Assembly: GCA_018268595.1 (NCBI GenBank)
Contig: JAFDWH010000016.1
Location: 1 to 64,000 of the forward strand
From: Actinomycetota bacterium
GTDB taxonomy: Bacteria > Actinomycetota > Thermoleophilia > Solirubrobacterales > Solirubrobacteraceae
Reading direction: 5' to 3'
DNA: 64,000 nucleotides
Shown here piece by piece: positions 1-8,890 of this stretch; positions within the stretch are counted from its first letter, which is position 1; the number at the start of each line of letters is the position of its first letter. A model generated the notes under the pieces. It saw only the letters and a list, made by a program, of their open reading frames with translations, did no database searches and was not told the origin of the DNA. The position numbers and the translations under genes are program-made.

Positions 1-18
1 GCGGGATGCCGGCGCCCG

Positions 19-1410
19 CTATCGCGCGACGGTCGCCGAGCCGGCCCACTGTGTGCCGGTCGACGGGTCGGTCCAGACGACGCGCCACTGGCGGCCGGGC
101 TTCGTCGTCGCGCCGCGCTTCCAGTAGCCGCTGCCGCCGTAGCGCTGCGTCGCGAGCTTCTTCCAGCCGCCGCGGCGGTCCTTGACCTGGATCTCCAGCG
201 AGCCGGCGCGCCCGTGCGCCGGGCGCACGAAGCCCCACAGCGCGGCATGCCCGTGCTTGCCCTTCGCGACCACGAGCGGCAGGCGGAAGCCGTAGTAGGC
301 CGGCTTCGGCACATCGCCCTTGTAGAGGAACAGGCCCGACTCGAACTTGCCGTGCGCGCCCGGCGTCGGCGGGTCGTCGCGCAGCAGGTACTGCGAGAAC
401 GACTTCACGCGCGGGTTGGCCCACGCCATGCGCTCGCCGATCGAGCGGAAGTCCGACTGCGTCGCCAGTCTCACGCCGAACTGCGTGTCGGGGTAGCTCT
501 GCACGCCGAACTCGCTGACGTAGACGGGCAGGCGCCGCGGCAGCGCGCCCGCCTTCGCGGCGCGGTCGAGCGCCTTGACGAGGCGCGAGAGCACGCCGAT
601 CGTCACGTCGTCCCGGTTCTGCGGCTGGAAGGTCGGGCCGAACCGCGGCGTGTACGGGTGCATCGCGAAGCCCTGCGTCGGCACCTTGCCGCACTTGCGC
701 GACTTGTGCCAGCGGCTGTCGAGGCACAGCACCTTACGCAGGAACTGGAGCGGGTGGATCGTGCCCTGGTCGCGGAACGTGTTGCCGATCGGCGCCAGCT
801 CGCCGAGCAGGATCGGCGCGTGCACGCCGACGCTGCGCAGGCCGCTGTACGCCTGCAGGTAGAGCTGCCGGTAGATCGTCGCGCTCTGGAGGCCCTTGAT
901 CGGCTTGAGCAGCTTGCCGAGGTTCGGCTCGTTCCAGATCGACCACCACGAGACCTTCGACCCGTAGCGGCGCCCGGCGGCGCTCGCGAACTTGCTGAAC
1001 GCCTCCGCGTCCGGCTTCGTCAAGCCGTCCCGCTTGGCGGCGGTCGCCCAGCGCGGTGCCGGACCCGTGATCGTCAGGTAGACCTTCAGCCCGCGCGCCC
1101 GCGCGCCGTCGATCGCGGCGTCCCAGCGCGCCCAGGCGCCCGCCGGGTAGGCGTTCGGGTCGGTCTGGTTGAACGACGGCGCCCGCGTCGCGTCGGGGTC
1201 GGGCGCGACCTGGCTCCAGATCAGCTGCACGCGGATCGCCGTCGCGCCGAGGTCCTTGATCGTGTCGAGCGCGGCGTTGGGCGAGCCGCTGTAGAGCAGC
1301 TCCGACGGCGCCTCGACGGTCGTGAACTGCCGGCTGCTCGCGTCCGCGAGCGCGGCGGGCAGCAGCAGGGCGATCAACGACACGGCGACGAGCAGGATCC
1401 GATGGCGCAC
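19..1410 (-). CDS. Secreted clan GH-A glycoside hydrolase-like protein
   Basis: Predicted exported (beta/alpha)8-barrel hydrolase of about 463 aa. The GTG start is chosen because AGGAGG lies 8 nt upstream and the protein then opens directly with a basic, hydrophobic signal peptide ending near ALADASS. An ATG 21 nt further upstream has no such site. Barrel landmarks of retaining clan GH-A enzymes are visible: WNEPN (acid/base Glu about 161) and VSEFG (candidate nucleophile Glu about 300). A basic, Trp/Gly-rich C-terminal tail of about 80 residues could form a small beta domain. Substrate is unknown. It lies downstream of the peptide importer operon on the same strand after an 89-nt gap. A second GH-A-like protein is at 51266-52216. 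Confidence 0.72.
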   Translation of the reverse strand: MRHRILLVAVSLIALLLPAALADASSRQFTTVEAPSELLYSGSPNAALDTIKDLGATAIRVQLIWSQVAPDPDATRAPSFNQTDPNAYPAGAWARWDAAIDGARARGLKVYLTITGPAPRWATAAKRDGLTKPDAEAFSKFASAAGRRYGSKVSWWSIWNEPNLGKLLKPIKGLQSATIYRQLYLQAYSGLRSVGVHAPILLGELAPIGNTFRDQGTIHPLQFLRKVLCLDSRWHKSRKCGKVPTQGFAMHPYTPRFGPTFQPQNRDDVTIGVLSRLVKALDRAAKAGALPRRLPVYVSEFGVQSYPDTQFGVRLATQSDFRSIGERMAWANPRVKSFSQYLLRDDPPTPGAHGKFESGLFLYKGDVPKPAYYGFRLPLVVAKGKHGHAALWGFVRPAHGRAGSLEIQVKDRRGGWKKLATQRYGGSGYWKRGATTKPGRQWRVVWTDPSTGTQWAGSATVAR

Positions 1411-1520
1411 GTGGGCGTCCTCCTTCGGCATTGCTTGCGGGTGGGGCCGCTGCGCGGCACAGGCTTCCTAACGCAGCGAGCGGCGCAAGGTAGCGCACGT
1501 CACCGACGAGTTGGAGCTTC

Positions 1521-2621
1521 CTAAGGCACCGGCTGGCCGGCCTGCGGCAGCTCCCGGCCCGCGCCAGCGGGGCTCAGCGGGGAGCGCGTGGCGGCGGCGA
1601 TCTCCTCGTCGGAGACGTTCAGCGGGTGGTGGCAGGCGGCGACGTGACCGCCCGGATACGCGGCCAGCGGCGGCTCGACGCGCGCGCACAGCTCCGTCGC
1701 GCGCGGGCAGCGCGTGCGGAAGCGGCAGCCGCTCGGCGGGTCGATCGGGTTCGGCGGCTCGCCGCGCACGACGTGGCGCTCCCGCGCACGGTTCTCCTTC
1801 GGGTCGGGGATCGGGATCGCGTCGAGCAGCGCGGCCGTGTAGGGGTGGATCGGCTTGACGTACAGCTCCTCAGCGGGCGAGGACTCGACGATCTTGCCGA
1901 GGTACATCACCGCGATGCGGTCGGAGACGTGCCGCACGACCGACAGGTCGTGCGCGACGAACACGTAGCCGAGGCCAAGGTCGTCTTGCAGGTCGTCGAG
2001 CAGGTTGACGACCTGCGCCTGCACCGAGACGTCGAGCGCGGAGACCGGCTCGTCGAGCAGGATCAGGTGCGGGTCGGTCGAGAGAGCGCGCGCGATCCCG
2101 ATCCGCTGGCGCTGCCCGCCGGAGAACTCGTGCGGGAAGCGGTTGACGTGCTCGGCGTGCAGGCCGACGCGCTCCAGCAGCTCGCGCACGCGCGCGCCGA
2201 TGTCCTCCCCGCCGTTCTGCTCGCGCCCCTGCAGGTGCAGCGGCGCGCCGACGATCTGCCCGACGCGCTTACGCGGGTTGAGCGACGACTGCGGGTCCTG
2301 GAAGACCATCTGCAGCTCGCGCCGCACCGGTGTCAGCGCGCGGCGCCCGGCGTGCGTGATGTCGCGCCCGCGGAAGCGGATCGTGCCGGCGGTCGCGTCG
2401 ACGAGCCGCGCGATCGCACGCGCGAGCGTCGTCTTGCCGCAGCCGGACTCGCCGACGACGCCGAGCGTCTCGCCGTCCGCGAGCGCCAGCGACACGTCGG
2501 AGACGGCGTGCACGTGCCCGACCGTGCGGTCGAACAGCACGCCGCGCTTGATCGGGAACTCGACGACGAGGTGCTCGACCTCGAGGAGAGGCTCGGGCGC
2601 CGGCGGGTCGGTCGCGCTCAC
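1521..2621 (-). CDS. oppF: Oligopeptide/dipeptide ABC transporter ATPase, OppF/DppF type
   Basis: Cytoplasmic ATP-hydrolysing subunit of a peptide importer, about 366 aa. Walker A GESGCGKTT, signature SGGQRQRIGIARAL and Walker B LILLDEP are present. The C-terminal oligopeptide-transporter extension has Cys-rich CRFRTRCPRA near RGEPPNPIDPPSG. The GTG start overlaps the stop of oppD by 4 nt (GTGA). A longer reading frame upstream is only the shadow of oppD. As the last gene of the five-gene operon it pairs with OppD to drive the OppB/OppC channel. Confidence 0.93.
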   Translation of the reverse strand: MSATDPPAPEPLLEVEHLVVEFPIKRGVLFDRTVGHVHAVSDVSLALADGETLGVVGESGCGKTTLARAIARLVDATAGTIRFRGRDITHAGRRALTPVRRELQMVFQDPQSSLNPRKRVGQIVGAPLHLQGREQNGGEDIGARVRELLERVGLHAEHVNRFPHEFSGGQRQRIGIARALSTDPHLILLDEPVSALDVSVQAQVVNLLDDLQDDLGLGYVFVAHDLSVVRHVSDRIAVMYLGKIVESSPAEELYVKPIHPYTAALLDAIPIPDPKENRARERHVVRGEPPNPIDPPSGCRFRTRCPRATELCARVEPPLAAYPGGHVAACHHPLNVSDEEIAAATRSPLSPAGAGRELPQAGQPVP

Positions 2622-3694
2622 GCGGCCACCTCCTCGTCCCCGTGCGCGAGCCCGATCTGGCCGCCGACGCGGCGCTTGGTGCGCTTCTGCTCCGGCGTCA
2701 GCCAGCAGCGGTCCGGATGGCCTGCGCGCGCCTCCAGCGGCGGCAGCTCGCCGCAGCGCTCGAACGCGTGCGGGCAGCGCGGCCGGAAGCGACAGCCGTG
2801 CGGCGGGTCGGCGAGCGACGGCGGCGTCCCGGCGATCGCCGGCAGCCGCGGCGGGCGCGGCCGGTCGACGCGCGCGATCGAGCCGAGCAGCCCCCACGTG
2901 TAGGGATGCTGCGGGTCGTAGAACAGCTCGTCGAGCGTTCCCTGCTCGACGATCTGCCCGGCGTACATGACCGCCACGCGGTCGGCCACGTCGGCGACGA
3001 CGCCGAGGTCGTGCGTGATCAGGATCACGCCCGCGTTCGTCTCCGCCCGCAGCCGCCGCACCTCCTCGAGGATCTGCGCCTGGATCGTCACGTCGAGCGC
3101 GGTCGTCGGCTCGTCGGCGATCAGCACGCGCGGGTCGCACGACAGCGCCATCGCGATCATCACGCGCTGGCGCATGCCGCCGCTCAGCTCGTGCGGGTAG
3201 GCGCGCAGCCGCTCCTCGGGACGCGGGATGCCGACGCGCTCCAGCAGCGCCCGCGCGCGCTCGAGCGCCTCGTCTCTGCCGAGGTCGCCGTGCGCGCGGA
3301 TCTGCTCGACCAGCTGCGGGCCGACCCGCAGCACCGGGTTGAGCGCCGTCATCGGGTCCTGGAAGACCATCGCGATCTGTGCGCCGCGGACGCGGCGCAG
3401 CTCGTCGTCCGAGGCGGCCAGCAGGTCGCGGCCGTCGAACGTCGCACGGCCGCCGAAGCGCGCGTTCGGCGAGCGCGTGAGGCCCATCAGCGTCATGCCG
3501 GTGACCGACTTGCCGCAGCCGCTCTCCCCCACGATCGCCAGCACCTCGCCGGCGTCGAGGTGGAAGGAGACGCCGTCGACCGCCTGCACGACCCCTTCCT
3601 CGGTGCGGAACGCGACGCGCAGGTCCTCGACGTCCAGGAGCGGCTTTCGCCCTCCGCTCATCGCAAGCGACGAGCTGCTGGCGACGTCACTCAT
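2618..3694 (-). CDS. oppD: Oligopeptide/dipeptide ABC transporter ATPase, OppD/DppD type
   Basis: First ATPase of the peptide importer, about 358 aa. It has Walker A GESGCGKS, signature [15 protein letters not shown], Walker [13 protein letters not shown], the H-loop ITHDLG and the C-terminal CRFRPRCP motif typical of the Opp/Dpp family. The ATG start overlaps the oppB stop as ATGA, so translation is probably coupled. The N-terminus opens with a short Ser-rich stretch before the ABC domain. Confidence 0.93.
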   Translation of the reverse strand: MSDVASSSSLAMSGGRKPLLDVEDLRVAFRTEEGVVQAVDGVSFHLDAGEVLAIVGESGCGKSVTGMTLMGLTRSPNARFGGRATFDGRDLLAASDDELRRVRGAQIAMVFQDPMTALNPVLRVGPQLVEQIRAHGDLGRDEALERARALLERVGIPRPEERLRAYPHELSGGMRQRVMIAMALSCDPRVLIADEPTTALDVTIQAQILEEVRRLRAETNAGVILITHDLGVVADVADRVAVMYAGQIVEQGTLDELFYDPQHPYTWGLLGSIARVDRPRPPRLPAIAGTPPSLADPPHGCRFRPRCPHAFERCGELPPLEARAGHPDRCWLTPEQKRTKRRVGGQIGLAHGDEEVAA

Positions 3695-4638
3695 GTCAGT
3701 CGGATCCGCGGGTCGAGCAGCGCAAAGATCACGTCGGTGACGGCGCTCAGCACGACGACGAAGAACGCGCCGAACATCACGACCACCATCACCGGCGGCA
3801 CGTCGAGCTGGGCGATCGACTCGGCCGCGTACTGCCCGACGCCGTGCAGGTTGAAGACCGACTCGGTGAGGATCGCGCCGCCGCCGATCACCGCCGCGAA
3901 GTCGAGGCTCCACAGCGAGACGATCGGGATCAGCGAGTTGCGCAGCACGTGCCGCAGCAGCACGCGCCGCTCCGAGATCCCCTTCGCGCGCGCGGTGCGC
4001 ACATAGTCCTCGTTCATCGTGTCGAGCAGGTTGGAGCGCAGCACGCGCGAGTAGATGCCGATGAACAGCACGCTCAGCACGAGCCACGGCAGGATCATGT
4101 GGTAGAGCCACTGCGGCGGGTCGGACGTGAGCGGCACATAGCCGCCGTTCGGGAACAGCTGCACTCTGAACGCGAGGAAGTAGAGCGCGACGGCGCCGAG
4201 CAGGAACACCGGCGTCGAGACGCCGACGAGCGCCAGCACCGTCAGCGCGCGGTCGGTGAAGCGGCCGGCGCGGATCGCGCTCAGCAGGCCGAACAGCACG
4301 CCGAGGACGAGCCAGATGATCCCCGCGCCGATCGCGAGCGAGAGCGTCGCGGGCAGGTCCTGCTTGATCTGGTCGAGCACGTTGACCTGCTGCGTGTAGG
4401 AGATCACCTCGCCCGAGAAGATCTTCTTCATCGTCGTCAGGTACTGCTGCCAGATCGGCTGGTCGAAGCCCCACGTGCGTCTGATCGCGGCGACCGTCTC
4501 GGGCGTCGAGAGGCGGCCCGCCATCCGCTGCGCCGGGTCGCCGTTCGGGATCACCTGGAAGATCAGGAACGTCAGGACGGAGATCGCGAACAGCACGAGC
4601 ACCATCGAGATCAGGCGGCGCACGACGAAGCGCGTCAT
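3691..4638 (-). CDS. oppB: Peptide ABC transporter permease, OppB/DppB type
   Basis: Integral inner-membrane permease of about 315 aa, starting MTRFVVRRL with an immediate hydrophobic helix (ISMVLVLFAISVLTFLIF), the hallmark of OppB/DppB. The family EAA-like coupling region is visible (DYVRTARAKGISERRVLLRHVLRNS). It forms the transmembrane pore with OppC. ATGA overlaps with both neighbours indicate a single translationally coupled operon. Confidence 0.93.
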   Translation of the reverse strand: MTRFVVRRLISMVLVLFAISVLTFLIFQVIPNGDPAQRMAGRLSTPETVAAIRRTWGFDQPIWQQYLTTMKKIFSGEVISYTQQVNVLDQIKQDLPATLSLAIGAGIIWLVLGVLFGLLSAIRAGRFTDRALTVLALVGVSTPVFLLGAVALYFLAFRVQLFPNGGYVPLTSDPPQWLYHMILPWLVLSVLFIGIYSRVLRSNLLDTMNEDYVRTARAKGISERRVLLRHVLRNSLIPIVSLWSLDFAAVIGGGAILTESVFNLHGVGQYAAESIAQLDVPPVMVVVMFGAFFVVVLSAVTDVIFALLDPRIRLT

Positions 4639-5693
4639 CGCGACGCCTCCTCCGCGTGCTCCTCGAGCCGCACCTTCGCGCGCGGGTCGAGCGCGTCGCG
4701 CACCCCGTCGCCGAACACGTTGATCCCCAGCACGGCGAGGACCAGCATGGCCCCGGGCACGAACGTCAGGTGCATCGCGCTCGGGATCAGGCGGATGCCG
4801 TCGGAGATCATCGTCCCCCACGACGGGTTCGGCGGCTGCACGCCCGCCCCCAGGTAGGACAGCGCCGCCTCCAGCAGGATCGCGTTGGCGATCATCAGCG
4901 GCACGAACACGACGAGCGTCGAGGAGACGTTCGGCAGGATCTCGCTCCACATGATCCGCAGCGGCCCCGCGCCGCCGACGCGCGCGGCGTCGACGAACTC
5001 CTGCTCGCGCAGCCCCAGCACCTGCCCGCGGATCGGCTTGGCGACGTACGGGATGTAGACGACCCCGATGATGAAGGCCGGCACCAGCAGCGAGTTGCCG
5101 TGCAACGCGATCGGGCCGATCGTGATGCCGCCGAGCGCCAGCGACGTGCCGAGCGCGATCCCCAGCAGCACGACCGGATAGGCCCAGATCAGGTCGAGCA
5201 TGCGCGCCAGCACGCCGTCGACGAAGCCGCGGAAGAAGCCCGCGACGATCCCGACGATCGTCGCCAGCGTCATCGTCACGAGCGTCGCGATCCCGCCGAC
5301 CTCGAGCGAGTTGCGCCCGCCGTAGAGCAGGCGCACCGCGATGTCGCGGCCGTTCTGGTCGGCGCCCAGCAGGAAGCGGCCGTGCCACGTCGGGCCGATC
5401 GGCTGACCGGTCGGCGAGACGACGTCCTTCGCGACCCCGCCGACCTTGACCGTCTCGGTGACGTGGTTGTCGTTGGGACCCGTGTGCGCGACGTGCGCCG
5501 CGTACAGCGGCGCACACAGGCACAGCACGACGATCAGCAGGAACAGCGCGCCGAACGCGAGCGCGACCTTGTTGCGCCGTAACCGCCGCAGCGCCAGCCG
5601 GTACGGCCCGATCCCGGCCGGCTGGGCGGGGCCGGCATCCGCGCCGCGGGCCGCGGGGGCCCCGGCGCGGACGGTGGAGTCGACGGTCGCCAT
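4635..5693 (-). CDS. oppC: Peptide ABC transporter permease, OppC/DppC type
   Basis: Second permease, about 352 aa. A Pro/Ala-rich cytoplasmic N-terminus of about 40 residues precedes the first membrane helix (VALAFGALFLLIVVLCLC). The extracytoplasmic loop HWLGTDxxGRD of the family is represented by FLLGADQNGRDIAVRLLYG, and the EAA loop by EQEFVDAARVGGAGPLRIM. The start is 13 nt downstream of the oppA stop, consistent with the order oppA-oppC-oppB-oppD-oppF. Confidence 0.93.
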   Translation of the reverse strand: MATVDSTVRAGAPAARGADAGPAQPAGIGPYRLALRRLRRNKVALAFGALFLLIVVLCLCAPLYAAHVAHTGPNDNHVTETVKVGGVAKDVVSPTGQPIGPTWHGRFLLGADQNGRDIAVRLLYGGRNSLEVGGIATLVTMTLATIVGIVAGFFRGFVDGVLARMLDLIWAYPVVLLGIALGTSLALGGITIGPIALHGNSLLVPAFIIGVVYIPYVAKPIRGQVLGLREQEFVDAARVGGAGPLRIMWSEILPNVSSTLVVFVPLMIANAILLEAALSYLGAGVQPPNPSWGTMISDGIRLIPSAMHLTFVPGAMLVLAVLGINVFGDGVRDALDPRAKVRLEEHAEEASR

Positions 5694-5706
5694 GACGGGT
5701 GTGGGC

Positions 5707-7377
5707 CTATCTCAACTGCAGGCTGGTCCAGTCGTTGAGGTACGTCGGGTGGAACACGGCGGCCCCGAAGTCGAGCCGGTTCGAGAAGAACTTCGGCATC
5801 GTCTCGGTGCCGTACACCGCCACGTACGCTCTGCTCGCGGTGTACTGGTCGAGCGTCGACCAGTCGTTGGCGACGCTGTTGAGCTGCGTGGCGGGGACCG
5901 GGTTCAGTCTGTTCAGCTCGCCCTGGATGTGCGGGTCGTTGACCTTGCTGAAGTTCTGGTTGTTCGTCGGCTGGATCGAGCGCCCGTCCATCAGCAGGTA
6001 GAAGTCGGACGGGTTCGGGAAGTCCTGGATCCAGTCGGCGAAGCCGGTCTGGGGGTCGGTCTTGGCGTTGCCGATCGTCGGGAAGTAGACGGTGTCGGAG
6101 ACGATTCTCTCCTGGGCCTTGAAGCCCAGCTTGTTGAGCAGGTCGGTGTAGTAGTCGACGTACTCGCGCCGCGGGCTGCGCTGCTCGCCCCACACGGTGA
6201 CGGCGGTGCCGGCGGTGCCGGACTGCTGCACCAGTCTCTTCGCGGCGGCGAGGTCGGGGGTCGTGCCGTACGGGCATCTCACGGAGTTGCCCGGGTGGCC
6301 GACGATGCCCTCCGGCAGGAACCAGCAGGTCGGCTTCAGGAAGCCGCTCGCGAGCCGCACCATCGCCTCGCGGTCGATCGCCATGTTGACCGCCTGCCGC
6401 GCCTTCGCGTTGTTGAACGGCGGCTTGGTGACGTTGAGGAAGAAGTAGTAGGTCGACGGGATCGGGACGCGCGCGAAGCGGCTGCTCGCCTGGCTCTCGA
6501 TCTGCGGCAGCAGCGACGGCGGCAGCGTGTCGCCGGCGTCGAACACGTCGGCCTGGTTGTTGAGCACCTGCTGCGCCTCGGACTGCGTGTTCGAGACGAT
6601 CGTCACTCTGATCGTGTCGAGGTGCCCGGTCGGGATGTTGGGGATGCCGAATCTCGCGAACGACGCGTTTCTCGTCAGCGTGAAGCCGCGGTTGACGGAC
6701 ACGCTCGAGTACTTGTACGGCCCGACGCCGGGCGGCGGGGTGTTCGAGAGGTTTCTCATCGCCGTCCCTCTCGGCACGAGGCCGGAGGACGGGAAGGCGA
6801 GCACGTTCGCGAACGCGCCGTAGGGCTGGGTCAGTCTGATGGTGATTCTGCCGGTCGCGTCGTCGGCCTGGATCCCGGAGATCGAGCTGGCTCTGCCGCC
6901 GTCGTAGGCGGAGGCGCCGGCGATGTAGTTCGTGTAGAAGGACTTGCCGCCCCAGTTCACTCTGATCGCGCGCATGATCGTGTAGGGGAAGTCGCTCGCC
7001 TTCACCGGTGTGCCGTTGGAGTAGGTGAGCCCTCTGCGCAGCGTCAGGGTGTAGGTGAGGCCGTCTCTGGAGACGGTCGGCAGCGCGGTCGCGAGACCCG
7101 GGATGAGCTGGCCGCCGGAGGTCCCGTTCGCGTGCCGGTAGGTCAGCAGCGGCGTGTAGATGATCCAGTCGGGCTCGGCCGACTGCGTCGTGTAGCCGAG
7201 CTGCGGGTCGAGGTAGTCGGGCGCGGTGCCCATCAGGACCGTGGCCGTGCCACCCGCTGTTCCGCCGCTCGAGCCGCTGCTCGTCGTGCTGTTGTTGCTT
7301 CCACCGCCGCCGCACCCGGCGGCGACGGTCAGGAGCGCGACCGCGACCGCGGTCGCGCCAAAGGTGCGCACTCGCAT
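5707..7377 (-). CDS. oppA: Peptide-binding lipoprotein, SBP family 5 (OppA-like)
   Basis: Extracytoplasmic solute-binding component of the peptide importer, 556 aa. A lipoprotein signal peptide ends in VAAGC (lipid-anchored Cys22), followed by a Gly/Ser/Thr linker. The body has the SBP_bac_5 pattern: LTYTLTLRRGLTYSNGTPV after the N-terminal region, then KARQAVNMAIDREA and FADWIQDFPNPSDF. GGAGG stands upstream of the ATG. It is the first gene of the operon. Many arginines are encoded by AGA, unusual for such a GC-rich genome. Ligand is not predictable; peptides are the family default. Confidence 0.9.
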   Translation of the reverse strand: MRVRTFGATAVAVALLTVAAGCGGGGSNNSTTSSGSSGGTAGGTATVLMGTAPDYLDPQLGYTTQSAEPDWIIYTPLLTYRHANGTSGGQLIPGLATALPTVSRDGLTYTLTLRRGLTYSNGTPVKASDFPYTIMRAIRVNWGGKSFYTNYIAGASAYDGGRASSISGIQADDATGRITIRLTQPYGAFANVLAFPSSGLVPRGTAMRNLSNTPPPGVGPYKYSSVSVNRGFTLTRNASFARFGIPNIPTGHLDTIRVTIVSNTQSEAQQVLNNQADVFDAGDTLPPSLLPQIESQASSRFARVPIPSTYYFFLNVTKPPFNNAKARQAVNMAIDREAMVRLASGFLKPTCWFLPEGIVGHPGNSVRCPYGTTPDLAAAKRLVQQSGTAGTAVTVWGEQRSPRREYVDYYTDLLNKLGFKAQERIVSDTVYFPTIGNAKTDPQTGFADWIQDFPNPSDFYLLMDGRSIQPTNNQNFSKVNDPHIQGELNRLNPVPATQLNSVANDWSTLDQYTASRAYVAVYGTETMPKFFSNRLDFGAAVFHPTYLNDWTSLQLR

Positions 7378-7429
7378 TCCACAGCCCTCCTCATGGCTAT
7401 GAACGTGAGAGTTCCCGGCCTGAGCAGGG

Positions 7430-8374
7430 CTAATCGCGTGACTCGAAGGTCACCTCGACGCGCTCGCCCTCGCGCCGCTCCTCGACCTTCGCGACGGCTC
7501 GCAGGGCCCGCACGTCGGCGGCGGTGGCGGGGTCGAAGAGGCTGCGCGGCCACAGCCGACGGGCGCGCACGACGTTGGCCTCGGCGGCGTACAGCAGCAT
7601 CTGCGCGCCCAGGTAGAGCCACGACAGCAGGCCGATCACGATCGCGAAGAAGCCGTACGTCTGATGCACGTGCCGGACGCGGCTGACGTAGACGCCGCCG
7701 AGCGTCTGCAGCACGGCCCAGCCGACGGCGGCGAGCGCGATCCCGAGCCACAGGTCGCGCGTGGGGATCGAGGAGGAGGTGTAGAAGCGGAAGACCGCCC
7801 AGAACAGCACGACGTCGAGCAGCGCCGAGACGACGAAGCCGCCGACCGTCAGCAGCGTGCCGCCGAGGCCGCCCACGAGCAGGCCGACCGCCGTCGTGAC
7901 GGCGACGTTCAGCAGCCCGAGCACGACCAGGATCAGCAGGCCGCGCAGGCGCGCGGTGAGGAAGTTGCGCCGCAGCCGGTGCGGCACGTCCCACACCTGG
8001 TCCATCGCCCGCTGGCCGGCGAGCGTGATCCCGAGCCCGGCCCAGATCGCCCCGACGACGCCGATCGCCAGCGCGACCCCGCTGCCGCCGAGCACGTTGT
8101 TCCGCAGGTCCGGTCCGATCACCGGGAACTGGGCGACCGCCGAGTCGACGACGTCTCTGTACGCCGCCGGGTTGTCTCTCAGCACGTAGCCCAGCACCGT
8201 CACCAGCACGAGCATCAGCGGGAACAGCGCGAAGAAGCCGTACCAGGCCATCAGCGCGGCGAGGTTGACCGCATGGTCGTCGGAGAACTTCTTCAGCACG
8301 CCGACCGGGAAGCCGAGCGCGCCGTGGCGCCGCTGCAGGCGGTCGAGTGCGCGCACGGGCGTCAGCGGATCCAC
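7430..8374 (-). CDS. YihY/BrkB family inner-membrane protein
   Basis: Polytopic membrane protein of about 314 aa in the YihY/virulence factor BrkB family. Conserved landmarks are the N-terminal LDRLQRRHGALGFPVGVLKKF lead-in, the first helix NLAALMAWYGFFALFPLML and later YGFFAIVIGLLSWLYLGAQ, with about six helices in all. The GTG at VDPLTP is chosen because the family-conserved part begins shortly after it. In-frame ATG and TTG codons 63-87 nt upstream would add a non-conserved leader and cannot be excluded. Molecular function of the family is unsettled. It ends 52 nt upstream of oppA on the same strand. Confidence 0.85.
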   Translation of the reverse strand: MDPLTPVRALDRLQRRHGALGFPVGVLKKFSDDHAVNLAALMAWYGFFALFPLMLVLVTVLGYVLRDNPAAYRDVVDSAVAQFPVIGPDLRNNVLGGSGVALAIGVVGAIWAGLGITLAGQRAMDQVWDVPHRLRRNFLTARLRGLLILVVLGLLNVAVTTAVGLLVGGLGGTLLTVGGFVVSALLDVVLFWAVFRFYTSSSIPTRDLWLGIALAAVGWAVLQTLGGVYVSRVRHVHQTYGFFAIVIGLLSWLYLGAQMLLYAAEANVVRARRLWPRSLFDPATAADVRALRAVAKVEERREGERVEVTFESRD

Positions 8375-8489
8375 GGCGAAGTTGTACCCGCTCGCGGTCA
8401 CGGGCGGGAGCGGTACATTCCCACACGCAACTCGCATCCGCGCCACACGCGTATTTGCCAATCGTTAAGTGGCCCCGAAAGCTCGTTGC

Positions 8490-8537
8490 GTTTCCAGTCA
8501 CCCAGGCTGTAGACCACACCGCCGCCTCGCTGGAAAC
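8490..8537. promoter_or_regulatory. 8-bp inverted repeat upstream of the XRE regulator
   Basis: GTTTCCAG (8490-8497) and CTGGAAAC (8530-8537) form a perfect inverted repeat with 32 bp between the arms. The right arm ends 11 nt before the ATG of the XRE-family gene. The placement is compatible with an autoregulatory operator. No function is proven. Confidence 0.4.
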
Positions 8538-8548
8538 TGCCGGGCACG

Positions 8549-8860
8549 ATGAAGCCCGAGACGCATTCCCCGGATCACGCGCGCCTGGGCCGCGCGGTGC
8601 GCGAGCTACGGGCCCGTCGCGGCCTCTCGCAGGAGGAGCTCGGCTATCGCGCCGGGCTGCACCGCAATTACGTCGGCGCGATCGAGCGTGGCGAGATCAA
8701 TCCGACGTTCCGCGTGCTGCTCAAGCTCGAGCGCGGACTGCAGCTCCCGCTCTCCGAGATCATCCAGCTGTGGGAGAGACGCGCGACCGACACCGTCACT
8801 CCGCGGCTGCGGCGGCCCCCGCAGGCGCCACCGACGCGCCGGCGCAGATCGCCCGAGTGA
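8549..8860 (+). CDS. XRE-family helix-turn-helix regulator
   Basis: Small DNA-binding protein of 103 aa. The HTH_3 domain spans about residues 12-72: LGRAVRELRARRGLSQEEL, then the recognition helix region HRNYVGAIERGEINPTF and LLKLERGLQLPLSEI. The Arg/Pro-rich tail of about 25 residues is probably disordered. It is divergent from the YihY gene and precedes the baeRF-like gene by 30 nt on the same strand. A perfect inverted repeat in its promoter region may be its own operator. Confidence 0.85.
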   Translation: MKPETHSPDHARLGRAVRELRARRGLSQEELGYRAGLHRNYVGAIERGEINPTFRVLLKLERGLQLPLSEIIQLWERRATDTVTPRLRRPPQAPPTRRRRSPE

Positions 8861-8890
8861 CCGCCCGCCGCGCGGGGTACGCACCCCCCA

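Noticed and set aside
5446-7686. Plus-strand frame of 746 codons across the oppA region
   Set aside because: Antisense shadow of oppA; low-complexity Arg/Val composition.
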